Shown piece after piece: positions 1 to 7,296 of a stretch of DNA of 56,844 nucleotides. Under the pieces are notes generated by a model. It did no database searches and was not told where the DNA came from. It worked only from the letters and a program-made list of their open reading frames with translations. This DNA comes from Thermovibrio sp. (lineage in GTDB: Bacteria; Aquificota; Aquificia; Desulfurobacteriales; Desulfurobacteriaceae), in contig WFNZ01000052.1 of assembly GCA_015488335.1 (NCBI GenBank), positions 1-56,844 of the forward strand, read 5' to 3'. The position numbers and the translations under genes are program-made. Every line of letters starts with the position of its first letter. Positions within the stretch are counted from its first letter, which is position 1.

Positions 1-442
1 CTCTCTTTCCCAATCTCTCTGCTACCTTCTCTAATGCATGGAGCTCTCCCTCAGACTCAACGTTGACCATTAAAATCTCTCTTTCAAGGGAAAATAAGAG
101 CTCATCTTCCCTCTTTCCAACCCCTGCAAATACAACCTTTTTAGGGTCAATTCCCGCAGTTAAAGCTCTGAAAATCTCCCCCATAGAGACCGTATCTGCT
201 CCGGCTCCAAGCTCCTTTAAGACCTTTAAAACGTGGACGTTTGAGTTTGACTTGACGGCAAAACAGGTTGTGTGGGGAACGCCTGAGAAAGCAGAGTCAA
301 ACTCGTTAAACCAGTGTTCTAAAGCTCCTCTGCTGTAAACGTAAACTGGAGTTCCGATAGATTCTGCAACTTCTTTTAGAGAAACCCCTTCAAAGCAGAG
401 CTCCCCGTTTTTGTATCCCAGCTTCGGGTAAATCTCCTTCAT
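1..442 (-). CDS. lysA: Diaminopimelate decarboxylase, N-terminal part (runs off the left edge)
   Basis: Decarboxylates meso-diaminopimelate to L-lysine, the last step of lysine synthesis, using PLP in the cytoplasm. Only the first 147 codons are in the window. The translated start reads MKEIYPKLGY, followed by the fold-type III PLP lysine in FAVKSNSN (Lys64) and the conserved GAGADTVSMGEI stretch just after it. The ATG at 442-440 overlaps the tyrA TGA in an ATGA junction, so the two are very likely translationally coupled. dapD and dapF of the same pathway lie elsewhere in this window. Ornithine/arginine decarboxylases share the fold, but the N-terminal pattern fits LysA best. The missing C-terminus prevents checking the second active-site half. 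Confidence 0.9.
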   Translation of the reverse strand, partial: MKEIYPKLGYKNGELCFEGVSLKEVAESIGTPVYVYSRGALEHWFNEFDSAFSGVPHTTCFAVKSNSNVHVLKVLKELGAGADTVSMGEIFRALTAGIDPKKVVFAGVGKREDELLFSLEREILMVNVESEGELHALEKVAERLGKR

Positions 443-1302
443 TTAACCACGCTCCTCTTCTCTTTTGCTCTCTGGAAAAACTCTTTAAGCCCTTCTTTAT
501 CCTCTTTCTCTATGAGTTTTTCAACCTCCTCAAGAGCTGCTTTAAAGGTTTTCAGCGAGTTTAACAGGTTTTCCCTGTTGGCTATGCAGATGTCCCTCCA
601 CATTATCGGATCGCTCATGGCTATTCTGGTAAAGTCTTTGAAACCGCCGCCAGTATAATCAAAAAGGTTCGTCTTTACCTCTTCTGAAAGTCTATCTATT
701 GCTGAAACTATTGAGTAGGCAACAACGTGGGGCAGGTGGCTCACAGCTGCAAAGACCCTGTCGTGGTAAAAGGGATCCATCTCTACAATCTCGGAGCCTA
801 AGTTCCTCCAGAGTCTCTTTACTTTCTCAAGGGCTTCTGGATCTGTTCTCTCCGTTGGAGTTACTATGAACTTTGCGTTTACAAAAAGGTTCTCAACTGC
901 GTTCTCAACTCCCGATTTCTCCGTTCCCGCTATCGGGTGCCCACCAACAAAGGGGGCTACTCCCTCAAGGAGTTTTTCGCACTTTATTACAAGCTCTCCT
1001 TTAACGCTTCCAAGGTCTGTTACTACAGTTCCCTTTCTTATGTAGGGTTTTATCTGCTCTATAACGGTTTCATAAACTCCAACAGGGGTTGCTATCACAA
1101 CAAGGTCTGCACCTGAAACGATTGAGTGTTTTATGCTTCCCCTATCTATGAACTCAAGCTCTAAGCCTTTCTCAATGGCTTCAGGGTTTATATCTACGGC
1201 CGTTATCTTTCCGGGAAAGCCTTTGAGCTTAAGATTCAGCGCAAATGAACCACCTATGAGCCCCAGTCCTATTATGCAGATTTCATGAAAGTCCCACTCC
1301 AA
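439..1302 (-). CDS. tyrA: Prephenate dehydrogenase
   Basis: Oxidatively decarboxylates prephenate (or arogenate) to 4-hydroxyphenylpyruvate/tyrosine with NAD(P)+. The 287-aa protein opens with a Rossmann dinucleotide loop GLGLIGGS (residues 12-19) and an acidic residue after the second strand (AVDINP). It has the family histidine in GGHPIAGTEKSG (His122) and the second conserved region around SHLPH near residue 190. It has no fused chorismate mutase and no C-terminal ACT domain, so it is the short monofunctional type. It lies 11 bases downstream of the aldolase gene and overlaps lysA by 4 bases, forming an amino-acid operon. Whether it prefers prephenate or arogenate cannot be told from sequence alone. 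Confidence 0.93.
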   Translation of the reverse strand: MEWDFHEICIIGLGLIGGSFALNLKLKGFPGKITAVDINPEAIEKGLELEFIDRGSIKHSIVSGADLVVIATPVGVYETVIEQIKPYIRKGTVVTDLGSVKGELVIKCEKLLEGVAPFVGGHPIAGTEKSGVENAVENLFVNAKFIVTPTERTDPEALEKVKRLWRNLGSEIVEMDPFYHDRVFAAVSHLPHVVAYSIVSAIDRLSEEVKTNLFDYTGGGFKDFTRIAMSDPIMWRDICIANRENLLNSLKTFKAALEEVEKLIEKEDKEGLKEFFQRAKEKRSVVK

Positions 1303-1313
1303 GGGAGCTCTCC

Positions 1314-1880
1314 TTAAAGGTTTTTAAGTGCTGTCAGAATTTTACAGGAGTTTTCAAGTGCAGAGATGTACATAAGGGCTTCTTCCGGCGTTTTCCCTGC
1401 TGCAAAAGGACCGTGGCTGTAAACAACGGCAACAGAGGTTTCTTTAAGCACTTCCGAGAGCTTTTGGGCGACCTCTGGTGAGGAAACAACTTTTTGGGCT
1501 TTTACAACGGGGACTTCACCTAAAAGGAGCTTTCCTTCTGAATCTGCAGGGACTATTTTCTCGGTTTTCAGTGAACAGGCAACTGTAAACGGTGAGTGGG
1601 TGTGGAGAATCGCTTTAACGCTTTTGTTTGCTCTATAAATTGCTCTGTGAACAACCAACTCCATAGAGGCAAACCTGTCAAGTGCCGGATTCTCTTCTAA
1701 TGTTGTTAGAACGAAATCCTCTTCTTTCAGGTAGCCTAACATTTTTCCTGAGCGCTTTATCAGAATGTTTTTCCCAATCCTCATGCTGATGTTTCCACCG
1801 TGGGTATCTGTAAGACCTGCTTCAAAGGCGATTCTTCCTACTCTTATTAGCTCTTTCCTCTCTTTCAGGAAAGGAACCAT
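1314..1880 (-). CDS. Class II aldolase/adducin family protein
   Basis: Zinc-dependent aldolase or epimerase of the FucA/AraD fold; the substrate is not determinable here. The 188-aa form shows the family signatures: THGGN (residues 26-30) for phosphate binding, Glu74, the zinc histidines HTH (93 and 95) and a third histidine in SHG (156). I chose the ATG at 1880. It has GGAGG four bases upstream, while the longer frame opening at 1907 would run through a terminator hairpin (1898-1917) and add a low-quality AAFSFGGK extension. It is followed closely by tyrA and lysA. Candidates include fuculose-phosphate aldolase, ribulose-phosphate epimerase-like or methylthioribulose-phosphate dehydratase; the small size is closest to generic FucA-like proteins. 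Confidence 0.82.
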   Translation of the reverse strand: MVPFLKERKELIRVGRIAFEAGLTDTHGGNISMRIGKNILIKRSGKMLGYLKEEDFVLTTLEENPALDRFASMELVVHRAIYRANKSVKAILHTHSPFTVACSLKTEKIVPADSEGKLLLGEVPVVKAQKVVSSPEVAQKLSEVLKETSVAVVYSHGPFAAGKTPEEALMYISALENSCKILTALKNL

Positions 1881-1890
1881 TTTTCCTCCA

Positions 1891-1917
1891 AATGAAAAGG
1901 CCGCCAAAAGGCGGCCT
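1891..1917 (-). terminator. Hairpin terminator after the haem/HAMP gene
   Basis: A perfect 8-bp stem, AGGCCGCC / GGCGGCCT (1898-1905 with 1910-1917), encloses an AAAA/TTTT loop. On the minus strand it is followed by TTTCATTT. It sits 27 bases past the stop of the haem-domain gene and just before the aldolase RBS, so it should separate the sensor genes from the aldolase-tyrA-lysA operon. The plus-strand reading also has a CTCTTTT tail but no plus-strand gene ends here. Confidence 0.7.
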
Positions 1918-1943
1918 CTTTTGTGTTTAGTAGAGATAAAACT

Positions 1944-2936
1944 TTACTTCTTCCTCTTTCTCAACCTCTCCATAGCTATCTGGATACTGGCCCTTAATCT
2001 GTCTATTGCAATTGCCAGTTTTGTTATCTCGTCTTTAACCTCTTCCTCTTTCAATCCTCTTACTCCAAGGTCTAAGTCAAGTTTTCCAACGCTGATATCG
2101 TGGGCTGCCTGTGTAAGTTTTTCAATTGGTTTAATTATCTCGTTTTTGGCAAAGTACCAGAAGATTATGAATGCTAAGAGGAGTGCCAGGACGTTCCAGA
2201 TATCTACCATTTTCATGGCTGTTCCTATAAGGCTTGGTGGAACGATTATTACGCTGATGATTCCACGGAGCTCCCCTTCTTTGTACCCAGAGGCCCTCTT
2301 GAAAGCCTCTTCTCCATACTTTGCAATAATGGCCTTCTTGAAGATAGGATCAACCTGATCAGGGGTTCCATGACACTTTAAACAGCCTTTTTCAACCTTG
2401 AGGGCTTTTGCAAAACGGAACTTATCTCCGTCCCATCCCCAGTACTCTCCAGATGAGTTTCCTTTCTTAAGCTCTTTCTTTATTTCTCTTATAGCTTTTG
2501 CTTCCCATTTATCCGGTTTGTCTGTAGGTGATAGATACCTATCTGAAACTGCTTTAAAGCTCCAGCCGTACTCTATGTTTGTTAGCTCTGAAAGTTCCCT
2601 CGTTGCCAGAGCCGGGTTGTGGGCGTAGAAGTGGACTTCATCTAAGTTCTGGAGCTCTTCTCCTGTCCTGTAGCTTTTTAAAACACCGTTCTGGGCATCA
2701 AGTGCAACGAGGTAGCCGGTATCGGGGTTGTACTTGTCTTTCGTCCATACAGTTCCAAAGCCTGCTATCCAACGTCTGAAGATAATAACCTGTTGTGCAA
2801 TTAACCTACCTTCTTTTATAAGCTGTTGCTGGTAATTCTTGTCAAGGAGGTGGAGGAAGGAAGCAGTTGCAAGTGCAACAACTATTATGAAAACGATGAG
2901 AACTTTTTGTGAAATGCTCAGATTTTTAATTCCCAT
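1944..2936 (-). CDS. Tll0287-like (DUF3365) haem-domain protein with HAMP, no output domain
   Basis: A membrane protein with the layout of a bacterial receptor but no signalling output. N-terminal membrane segment at about residues 11-30; periplasmic Tll0287-like/DUF3365 region of about 210 residues holding a single c-type haem motif CLKCH (Cys185, Cys188, His189); second membrane helix at about 246-263; HAMP-like region to about 320; then a basic tail RKRKK. No methyl-accepting, kinase or cyclase domain follows, so any signal must pass to a partner. Its start overlaps the upstream PATAN gene by 11 bases, which suggests joint function. Such haem-PAS-like domains are known or proposed to sense redox state or gases; that role is inferred here. 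Confidence 0.8.
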   Translation of the reverse strand: MGIKNLSISQKVLIVFIIVVALATASFLHLLDKNYQQQLIKEGRLIAQQVIIFRRWIAGFGTVWTKDKYNPDTGYLVALDAQNGVLKSYRTGEELQNLDEVHFYAHNPALATRELSELTNIEYGWSFKAVSDRYLSPTDKPDKWEAKAIREIKKELKKGNSSGEYWGWDGDKFRFAKALKVEKGCLKCHGTPDQVDPIFKKAIIAKYGEEAFKRASGYKEGELRGIISVIIVPPSLIGTAMKMVDIWNVLALLLAFIIFWYFAKNEIIKPIEKLTQAAHDISVGKLDLDLGVRGLKEEEVKDEITKLAIAIDRLRASIQIAMERLRKRKK

Positions 2937-3816
2937 CAGCTCCTCCTCTCAACAAGAGTGTTATCTCATCCTTTAACCTCTCCCTGCAGCTCTCCCCCTC
3001 TATTAGGCATGTGTCTGGAATTTTCTCTATCAGGTTTTCAACGAAAGTGTCTATCATATTGACAGGAAGCTTTGTTATTTCCATATCTTCAAATGTTTCC
3101 TCAACTAAGAACTCTCCCATAGGTCCCATTGCTTCCACCAACAGTTCCCTTATTTTCTCAAAGACTTCTGGGTTAACGAAGCCTGTTTTTTCCTCTGTCT
3201 CTTTTTCTTTTGTTGTCGGTTTGGAAATTTCCTCTGCTTCCCTGATGAATCCTTTTTCTTTTAAAGCGTATATCTTTTCCAGTCCGCTCTTAAAAGATTT
3301 TGCTCCGTGAAAGATGGCTTTTGCAAGGTTATTTCCTTTAGATATGAGGGAGATAAGCTTCCAGCTTTCCGGATCTATAGTCACCGGTTCTCCTATGTCT
3401 TCTGAGAGTTCAAATACGGGGTTTCTCTTAAAGAGCTCCTTAAGTTTTTCTCCCATTTCATCCTGTTCTTTTGTGAAGTCCATCATAACAGCAATAGTAT
3501 CTATCTCTTCTATGGGTTCTGTTTTTACTTCTTTCTCCAGGAAAGAGAACCTTCCCTTTTCCCACATTGCAATGTAGTGGAGGATAAACTTTACGGCTTC
3601 CGATAGGGAGATTTCTCCTTTTCTTACTCTTTCCTTCAGCTCTTCTAAGAACGGGACGTTGGTTTTGAAGTTTATAACTTTCCCATCCTTCAGCTGTAGA
3701 GTTATACTTTCTCCATTGCTGTTGAGGAGAACCTCACCAGTTTTCTTCCCGATGCTTACTATCTGGAGCAGATCAAGAATTTCTGAGTAGGAGGAGAAAT
3801 CGCCCCTCAGTTCCAT
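2926..3816 (-). CDS. PATAN (DUF4388) domain regulator with C-terminal repeat domain
   Basis: A soluble 296-aa protein. Residues 1-95 (opening MELRGDFSSYSEILDLLQIV) have the DUF4388/PATAN pattern, a domain common in two-component and gliding/biofilm regulators. A middle region around residues 148-195 (DPESWKLISLISKG onward) looks like a small helical or winged-helix unit. Residues about 220-290 form a domain of the type L..AMGPMGEFLVEE...F...LIEKIPD, which also occurs twice in the divergent gene at 3886-4578. ATG at 3816 with GGGAG upstream. It overlaps the haem/HAMP gene, so the two are probably one operon. No DNA-binding motif or catalytic residues are evident. The function is inferred as intracellular signalling adaptor. 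Confidence 0.7.
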   Translation of the reverse strand: MELRGDFSSYSEILDLLQIVSIGKKTGEVLLNSNGESITLQLKDGKVINFKTNVPFLEELKERVRKGEISLSEAVKFILHYIAMWEKGRFSFLEKEVKTEPIEEIDTIAVMMDFTKEQDEMGEKLKELFKRNPVFELSEDIGEPVTIDPESWKLISLISKGNNLAKAIFHGAKSFKSGLEKIYALKEKGFIREAEEISKPTTKEKETEEKTGFVNPEVFEKIRELLVEAMGPMGEFLVEETFEDMEITKLPVNMIDTFVENLIEKIPDTCLIEGESCRERLKDEITLLLRGGADGN

Positions 3817-3838
3817 GGTATCTCCCAGTATTACTTCG

Positions 3839-3859
3839 GTGTTAGAATAATCCTAACAC
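3839..3859. promoter_or_regulatory. Inverted repeat in divergent promoter region (candidate operator)
   Basis: GTGTTAG (3839-3845) and CTAACAC (3853-3859) form a perfect 7-bp inverted repeat around AATAATC. The repeat occupies the centre of the 69-base gap between the divergent PATAN gene (start 3816) and the two-repeat gene (start 3886). A dyad with centre-to-centre spacing of 14 bases fits a dimeric regulator. A stem-loop in the leader is an alternative, since the arms could also pair in RNA with a 7-nt loop. TATACCAGTATA just downstream (3861-3872) may supply -10 elements. Confidence 0.45.
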
Positions 3860-3885
3860 ATATACCAGTATAGGAGAAGTGGGAA

Positions 3886-4578
3886 ATGGCAGTTTCCTAC
3901 AATGAGGATGTTAAACTGGGTAATTCTGTTTTTCACGTTCAAACAGAGTACTACAAAAAGAGCGGTAAGGTTGTTTCAAACATCTTTAAAGACGGCCTTT
4001 CTATAAAGAGGTTAGAAAAGAGTGTTGAAGAAGGAGCAGATGTTGATTCGGCTGTTGCTCAGTTTCACAGTTATGTTGTAGAACGTCTCAGGAGCAGCGT
4101 TAAAAAGAGAGTTTCTCAGAAGAAAGGAGTTCTTTCTATTTCTGATTCTGTTAGGGAGGAGCTCCTCAACGTTCTTAACCCATACTTCGGTGTTGCCTCT
4201 TCTTTTGTTATAGATGAGGCTCTTTCACATTCTGGAAGTGTTGATGATTTTCTTGATAACCTTCTTGAAGGATTACCGAGTAATATTAGAGATGCACTTA
4301 GTGAGAAACTCTCGTCCCTCCTTCCTTCAATTTCGGTTTCCCAGGTGCCTTTAGAGGAAAAGGGCGGTGTAGAGCCAGAAGAGTTTACCGAAGAGAAAAA
4401 GGAGAAAGCCCTTAAGATACTCTCAGATTATTTTGGAATAATGTCCCTTTCAGTTCTGGAAGATGCCCTTGAAGAGTGGAAAAGCGGAGACTACAGTGAG
4501 CTTGTAGAGCTCATAGTTTCCCACCTGAATGATGAGAAGGAGAGGGAAGAGCTCTACCATAGACTTATGTTTCTATAA
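3886..4578 (+). CDS. Uncharacterised protein with HVQTE-type N-terminus and two copies of the PATAN-gene C-terminal domain
   Basis: A soluble 230-aa protein that I do not recognise as a named family. Residues 1-50 form a compact beta-rich start with FHVQTEYY (16-23) and IFKDG. Two helical repeats follow at about 88-144 and 172-228. They align as L..LNPYFGVASSFVIDEAL...DDFLDNLLEGLPSN and L..LSDYFGIMSLSVLEDAL...SELVELIVSHLND. The same pattern closes the divergent PATAN protein. An acidic linker (155-172) separates the repeats. ATG has AGGAG eight bases upstream. The gene's last 14 bases overlap the 3' end of mqnA on the other strand. Shared domain and divergent promoter suggest it works with the PATAN/haem proteins. 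Confidence 0.75.
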   Translation: MAVSYNEDVKLGNSVFHVQTEYYKKSGKVVSNIFKDGLSIKRLEKSVEEGADVDSAVAQFHSYVVERLRSSVKKRVSQKKGVLSISDSVREELLNVLNPYFGVASSFVIDEALSHSGSVDDFLDNLLEGLPSNIRDALSEKLSSLLPSISVSQVPLEEKGGVEPEEFTEEKKEKALKILSDYFGIMSLSVLEDALEEWKSGDYSELVELIVSHLNDEKEREELYHRLMFL

Positions 4579-5371
4579 ACTCAGGATTGAAAGATCTATT
4601 AACTTTTTCAGAAAAGAGTTTCAGAGATTGTAGCTCTTTTTCCGAAAGGTGAAAGTTAAGACATTTAAGGTAATTTTCACAGAGTTTTTCCGGGAGATTT
4701 AGTTCAGGAGCATATTCTCTGCAAATATCAGGATAGTGTTTTTCTCCATAATCCCTTGATTCTATAAGTTTTCGGTAAAATTTTACTACTTCCTCTTTTT
4801 TTCGGCTATAGCTCTCTCTTCTTACTGCCCATAGTGCAAAAACAAATGGAAGTCCGGTCAGGTTAAACCACTCCTCTGCCAAATCGTAAACAAAGGGAAA
4901 CTTTTTCATCTTCATCAGCTTCAGGGCATCATCACCTATTGCCAGAACTGCCCTGGGGTTCCGCGGCAGTGTATTCTCTTTCAACGAGTAGTAGTAGAAG
5001 TTTGGTTCAACACCGTAGACCTCTCTCAGGAGATACTTGAGGAGCTCCTTTGAGGTCATGGAGCTCCGTGTTATCCAGACATCCTTCCTGTGGAGCTGGT
5101 GGATGGGGACAGTTGAGAGGAAGAGGACGCTTACAACCCTCTTCTCTGCAGAGATTGAAAGGTCTGGAAGTAATAGGTATTTCTCGCTGTTCTGGATATA
5201 CTCGTAGGAGGAGATTACAGAGATGTCTAAAAATCCTTCGTTTAGCAGTCTGTTGAGCTCAGATGGAACGTCCTCAACAAACTCCACCCCGGAGCTATCA
5301 ACAACTCCTTTTATAAAGCCATAGTAGACGGGAACGGTGTTCAAGTATTCAATCTTTCCAACCTTCAGCAT
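4565..5371 (-). CDS. mqnA: Chorismate dehydratase MqnA (futalosine pathway)
   Basis: Converts chorismate to 3-enolpyruvylbenzoate, the entry step of the futalosine route to menaquinone. The 268-aa protein has the family N-terminus LKVGKIEYLNTVPVYYGF, the VISSYEYIQNSEKYLLLPDLSIS region, the RSSMTSKELLKYLL stretch, and AVLAIGDDAL, all typical of the MqnA/MqnD periplasmic-binding-like fold. I chose the ATG at 5371, which overlaps the ttuA stop by 7 bases. Earlier in-frame starts (to 5437) would add residues encoded within ttuA's zinc finger and unlike the family. Its 3' end overlaps the convergent gene by 14 bases. It implies that the organism makes menaquinone without the classical Men pathway; other mqn genes are not in the window. 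Confidence 0.9.
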   Translation of the reverse strand: MLKVGKIEYLNTVPVYYGFIKGVVDSSGVEFVEDVPSELNRLLNEGFLDISVISSYEYIQNSEKYLLLPDLSISAEKRVVSVLFLSTVPIHQLHRKDVWITRSSMTSKELLKYLLREVYGVEPNFYYYSLKENTLPRNPRAVLAIGDDALKLMKMKKFPFVYDLAEEWFNLTGLPFVFALWAVRRESYSRKKEEVVKFYRKLIESRDYGEKHYPDICREYAPELNLPEKLCENYLKCLNFHLSEKELQSLKLFSEKVNRSFNPEFIET

Positions 5372-6294
5372 CCCTTCTTCAACCTCTCTAAAGTCCTGCA
5401 GACCGAGCAGACAGGAGCCGTTGTCGGCATTCCGCACACCTCACACTCGTTAAGCTCAAGTTGCTCTTTAAGCTCTTTCTCAAAAATGGGCTTTGCCTTT
5501 TTCAGGAACTCCTTGTAGAACCTGAGCTTCGTTCCGGGCATTTCGTGTTCTAACAGTGCTAAGGCCTGCTTGTATATTTTTGAAGTGGCCTCTTTTGCGT
5601 TGGGGCAGCCGGTTTCCATATACTCAATTCTGTTAAGAATTGCGTAGCTTACTGTCTCCTTTTCCGTCAAAAAGCAGAAAGGTTTAACCTTCCTTGCAAA
5701 TCCTCTCTCTTCAGGGAGAACGGGATACTGCCTTCCTAAATAGCCTATCTCCCACCTCATAGTGTTTGACAGGAGGAGGGCCGACTCGTCGTCTAAGTTG
5801 TGTCCCGTTGCAACAACCCTGAATCCTTGTTCCTTAGCGATTCTGTTCATCAGATACCTCTTGAACGTTCCGCACACAGAGCAGACGTCTCTCCTCTTTG
5901 CCCCTTCAGCTATCTCCTCTATCGTGTATCCGAACTCCTCCTTCAGGTTAAAGACAATGAGAGGCCTTCCTATCCTCTCTGAGAACTTCCTGCAGACTTC
6001 AAGTGATTTTTCTGAATACTCCCAACCTTTTATTCCGAGGCTTATGTGGATTCCGTAGGTTTCGTATCCTAACCTGTGGAGTGCTAACCAGAGCGAGAGG
6101 CTGTCTTTACCTCCTGAAACGGCTACGGCAACCTTCTCCTTCCTTGAGAACATTTTGAACTGCTTTACGGTTTTCTGAACCTGCCTCTCAAACCACTCTA
6201 TGAAGTGTTCTCTGCAGAGGGCTAACCTGTGGTGCCTTAGGTATATAACTGCTTTTGTCCTCTTTCCCTTTGACTTACAGATCTTGCAGAGCAT
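5365..6294 (-). CDS. ttuA: TtuA-type tRNA 2-thiouridine synthetase
   Basis: A PP-loop ATPase of the TtcA/TtuA family that adenylates and thiolates tRNA. TtuA makes 2-thioribothymidine at position 54, which stabilises tRNA in thermophiles. Visible: N-terminal zinc knuckle (Cys3, Cys6, Cys27, His30), PP-loop SGGKDS (60-65), and cysteines in CSVCG (Cys138, Cys141) and TGCPN (Cys230), matching the three ligands of the catalytic 4Fe-4S cluster. A C-terminal zinc finger has CEVCG and CSVC. The two zinc fingers are diagnostic for TtuA/Ncs6-like rather than plain TtcA. It is followed by overlapping mqnA and preceded by rfaE1. The sulfur carrier TtuB is not seen here. Confidence 0.88.
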   Translation of the reverse strand: MLCKICKSKGKRTKAVIYLRHHRLALCREHFIEWFERQVQKTVKQFKMFSRKEKVAVAVSGGKDSLSLWLALHRLGYETYGIHISLGIKGWEYSEKSLEVCRKFSERIGRPLIVFNLKEEFGYTIEEIAEGAKRRDVCSVCGTFKRYLMNRIAKEQGFRVVATGHNLDDESALLLSNTMRWEIGYLGRQYPVLPEERGFARKVKPFCFLTEKETVSYAILNRIEYMETGCPNAKEATSKIYKQALALLEHEMPGTKLRFYKEFLKKAKPIFEKELKEQLELNECEVCGMPTTAPVCSVCRTLERLKKGC

Positions 6295-6327
6295 TCCTTA
6301 CCTGCTTTTGAGTTTTGAACTATTCTA

Positions 6328-7296
6328 TCAGCCCTTTATCTCCTTCAGGGCCTCTTCAATCTCTTCAACGGTTGCCGTTGCCGTTCCCAGTTTCCCTACA
6401 ACTATTCCTGCCGCAAGGTTTGCTATTTCTCCGGCTTCAACGGGGGTTGCCCCGGCTGCCACCGAGAGGGCAAAGGCGCTTATCACGGTATCCCCAGCTC
6501 CTGTAACGTCAAAGACCTGCTTTGCCCTTGTAGGAATGTGCTTAACGCTGTTTTTCATAACTAAAGAGAGACCTTTTTCGCTCCTTGTGATTACAGCGTA
6601 GTCAAGTTTGTACTTCTCTATCAGCCGTTTCCCGGCTTCTTCTGCCTTTTCATCAGTGTCAGGTAAAACTTTAACTGCTTGAAAGGTCTCCTTTATGTTT
6701 GGTGTCATTGCAGTAACTTCCTGGTAAAGCCTGAAGTTCTTCTCCTTCGGGTCTAAGAATACTGGAACTTCCCTCTTTATCTTCCCTGTGTGTTTGAAGA
6801 GCTCCCTCGTTACTACCCCTTTGCCGTAGTCTGAGATTACAACTGCATCAAACTCCCTGTAGTGGTTTAAGAGGAAAGAGATAACCTCTCTCTCTATCTT
6901 TTCCGGCAGGTAGTCTCTGCTTTCCCAGTCAACCCTTAGAAGCTGCTGTGAGCCGGCGATTATCCTGGTCTTCCTAGTTGTTGGCCGTGACGTATCGGTT
7001 ATAAGGGTTTCCGTTTCTACCCCTAAGTTTTTAAGGAGCTCCCTTAACCTCTCCCCTGCCTCATCCTTTCCAACAACTCCTAAGGGGACTGCTTTTCCTC
7101 CCAGGGATTTAATGTTGGCAACAACGTTTGCAGCTCCGCCGGGTCTGAGGGTAACTCCTCTTGCCTCAACAACGGGAACTGGGGCTTCTGGAGAGATCCT
7201 CTCAACCGTTCCCTTTATATACTCGTCAACCATAAAATCGCCGATTACAAGGATTCTCTTGCCAGTGAAATTCCTGAGAATTTCCCTTCTAAACAA
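6328..7296 (-). CDS. rfaE1: D-glycero-beta-D-manno-heptose-7-phosphate kinase
   Basis: Phosphorylates heptose 7-phosphate at C1 for ADP-heptose synthesis, which feeds the inner core of lipopolysaccharide. The 322-aa protein has the PfkB/ribokinase fold: DFMVDEYIKG near residue 20, the sugar-binding PGGAANVVANI stretch, and the ATP/catalytic VTGAGDTVISAF near residue 270. It corresponds to the kinase half of HldE, with no nucleotidyltransferase domain attached, so RfaE2/HldE-C must be encoded elsewhere. The start is TTG at 7296, preceded by AAAGGAG, and overlaps the radC stop region by 8 bases. Fits with lpxD and bamA in indicating an LPS-bearing outer membrane. Confidence 0.9.
   Translation of the reverse strand: MFRREILRNFTGKRILVIGDFMVDEYIKGTVERISPEAPVPVVEARGVTLRPGGAANVVANIKSLGGKAVPLGVVGKDEAGERLRELLKNLGVETETLITDTSRPTTRKTRIIAGSQQLLRVDWESRDYLPEKIEREVISFLLNHYREFDAVVISDYGKGVVTRELFKHTGKIKREVPVFLDPKEKNFRLYQEVTAMTPNIKETFQAVKVLPDTDEKAEEAGKRLIEKYKLDYAVITRSEKGLSLVMKNSVKHIPTRAKQVFDVTGAGDTVISAFALSVAAGATPVEAGEIANLAAGIVVGKLGTATATVEEIEEALKEIKG

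Noticed and set aside
1765-2358. A 197-codon plus-strand open frame opposite the aldolase and haem/HAMP genes
   Set aside because: It crosses the terminator hairpin at 1898-1917 and mirrors real genes; composition is Ile/Ser-rich shadow-like.
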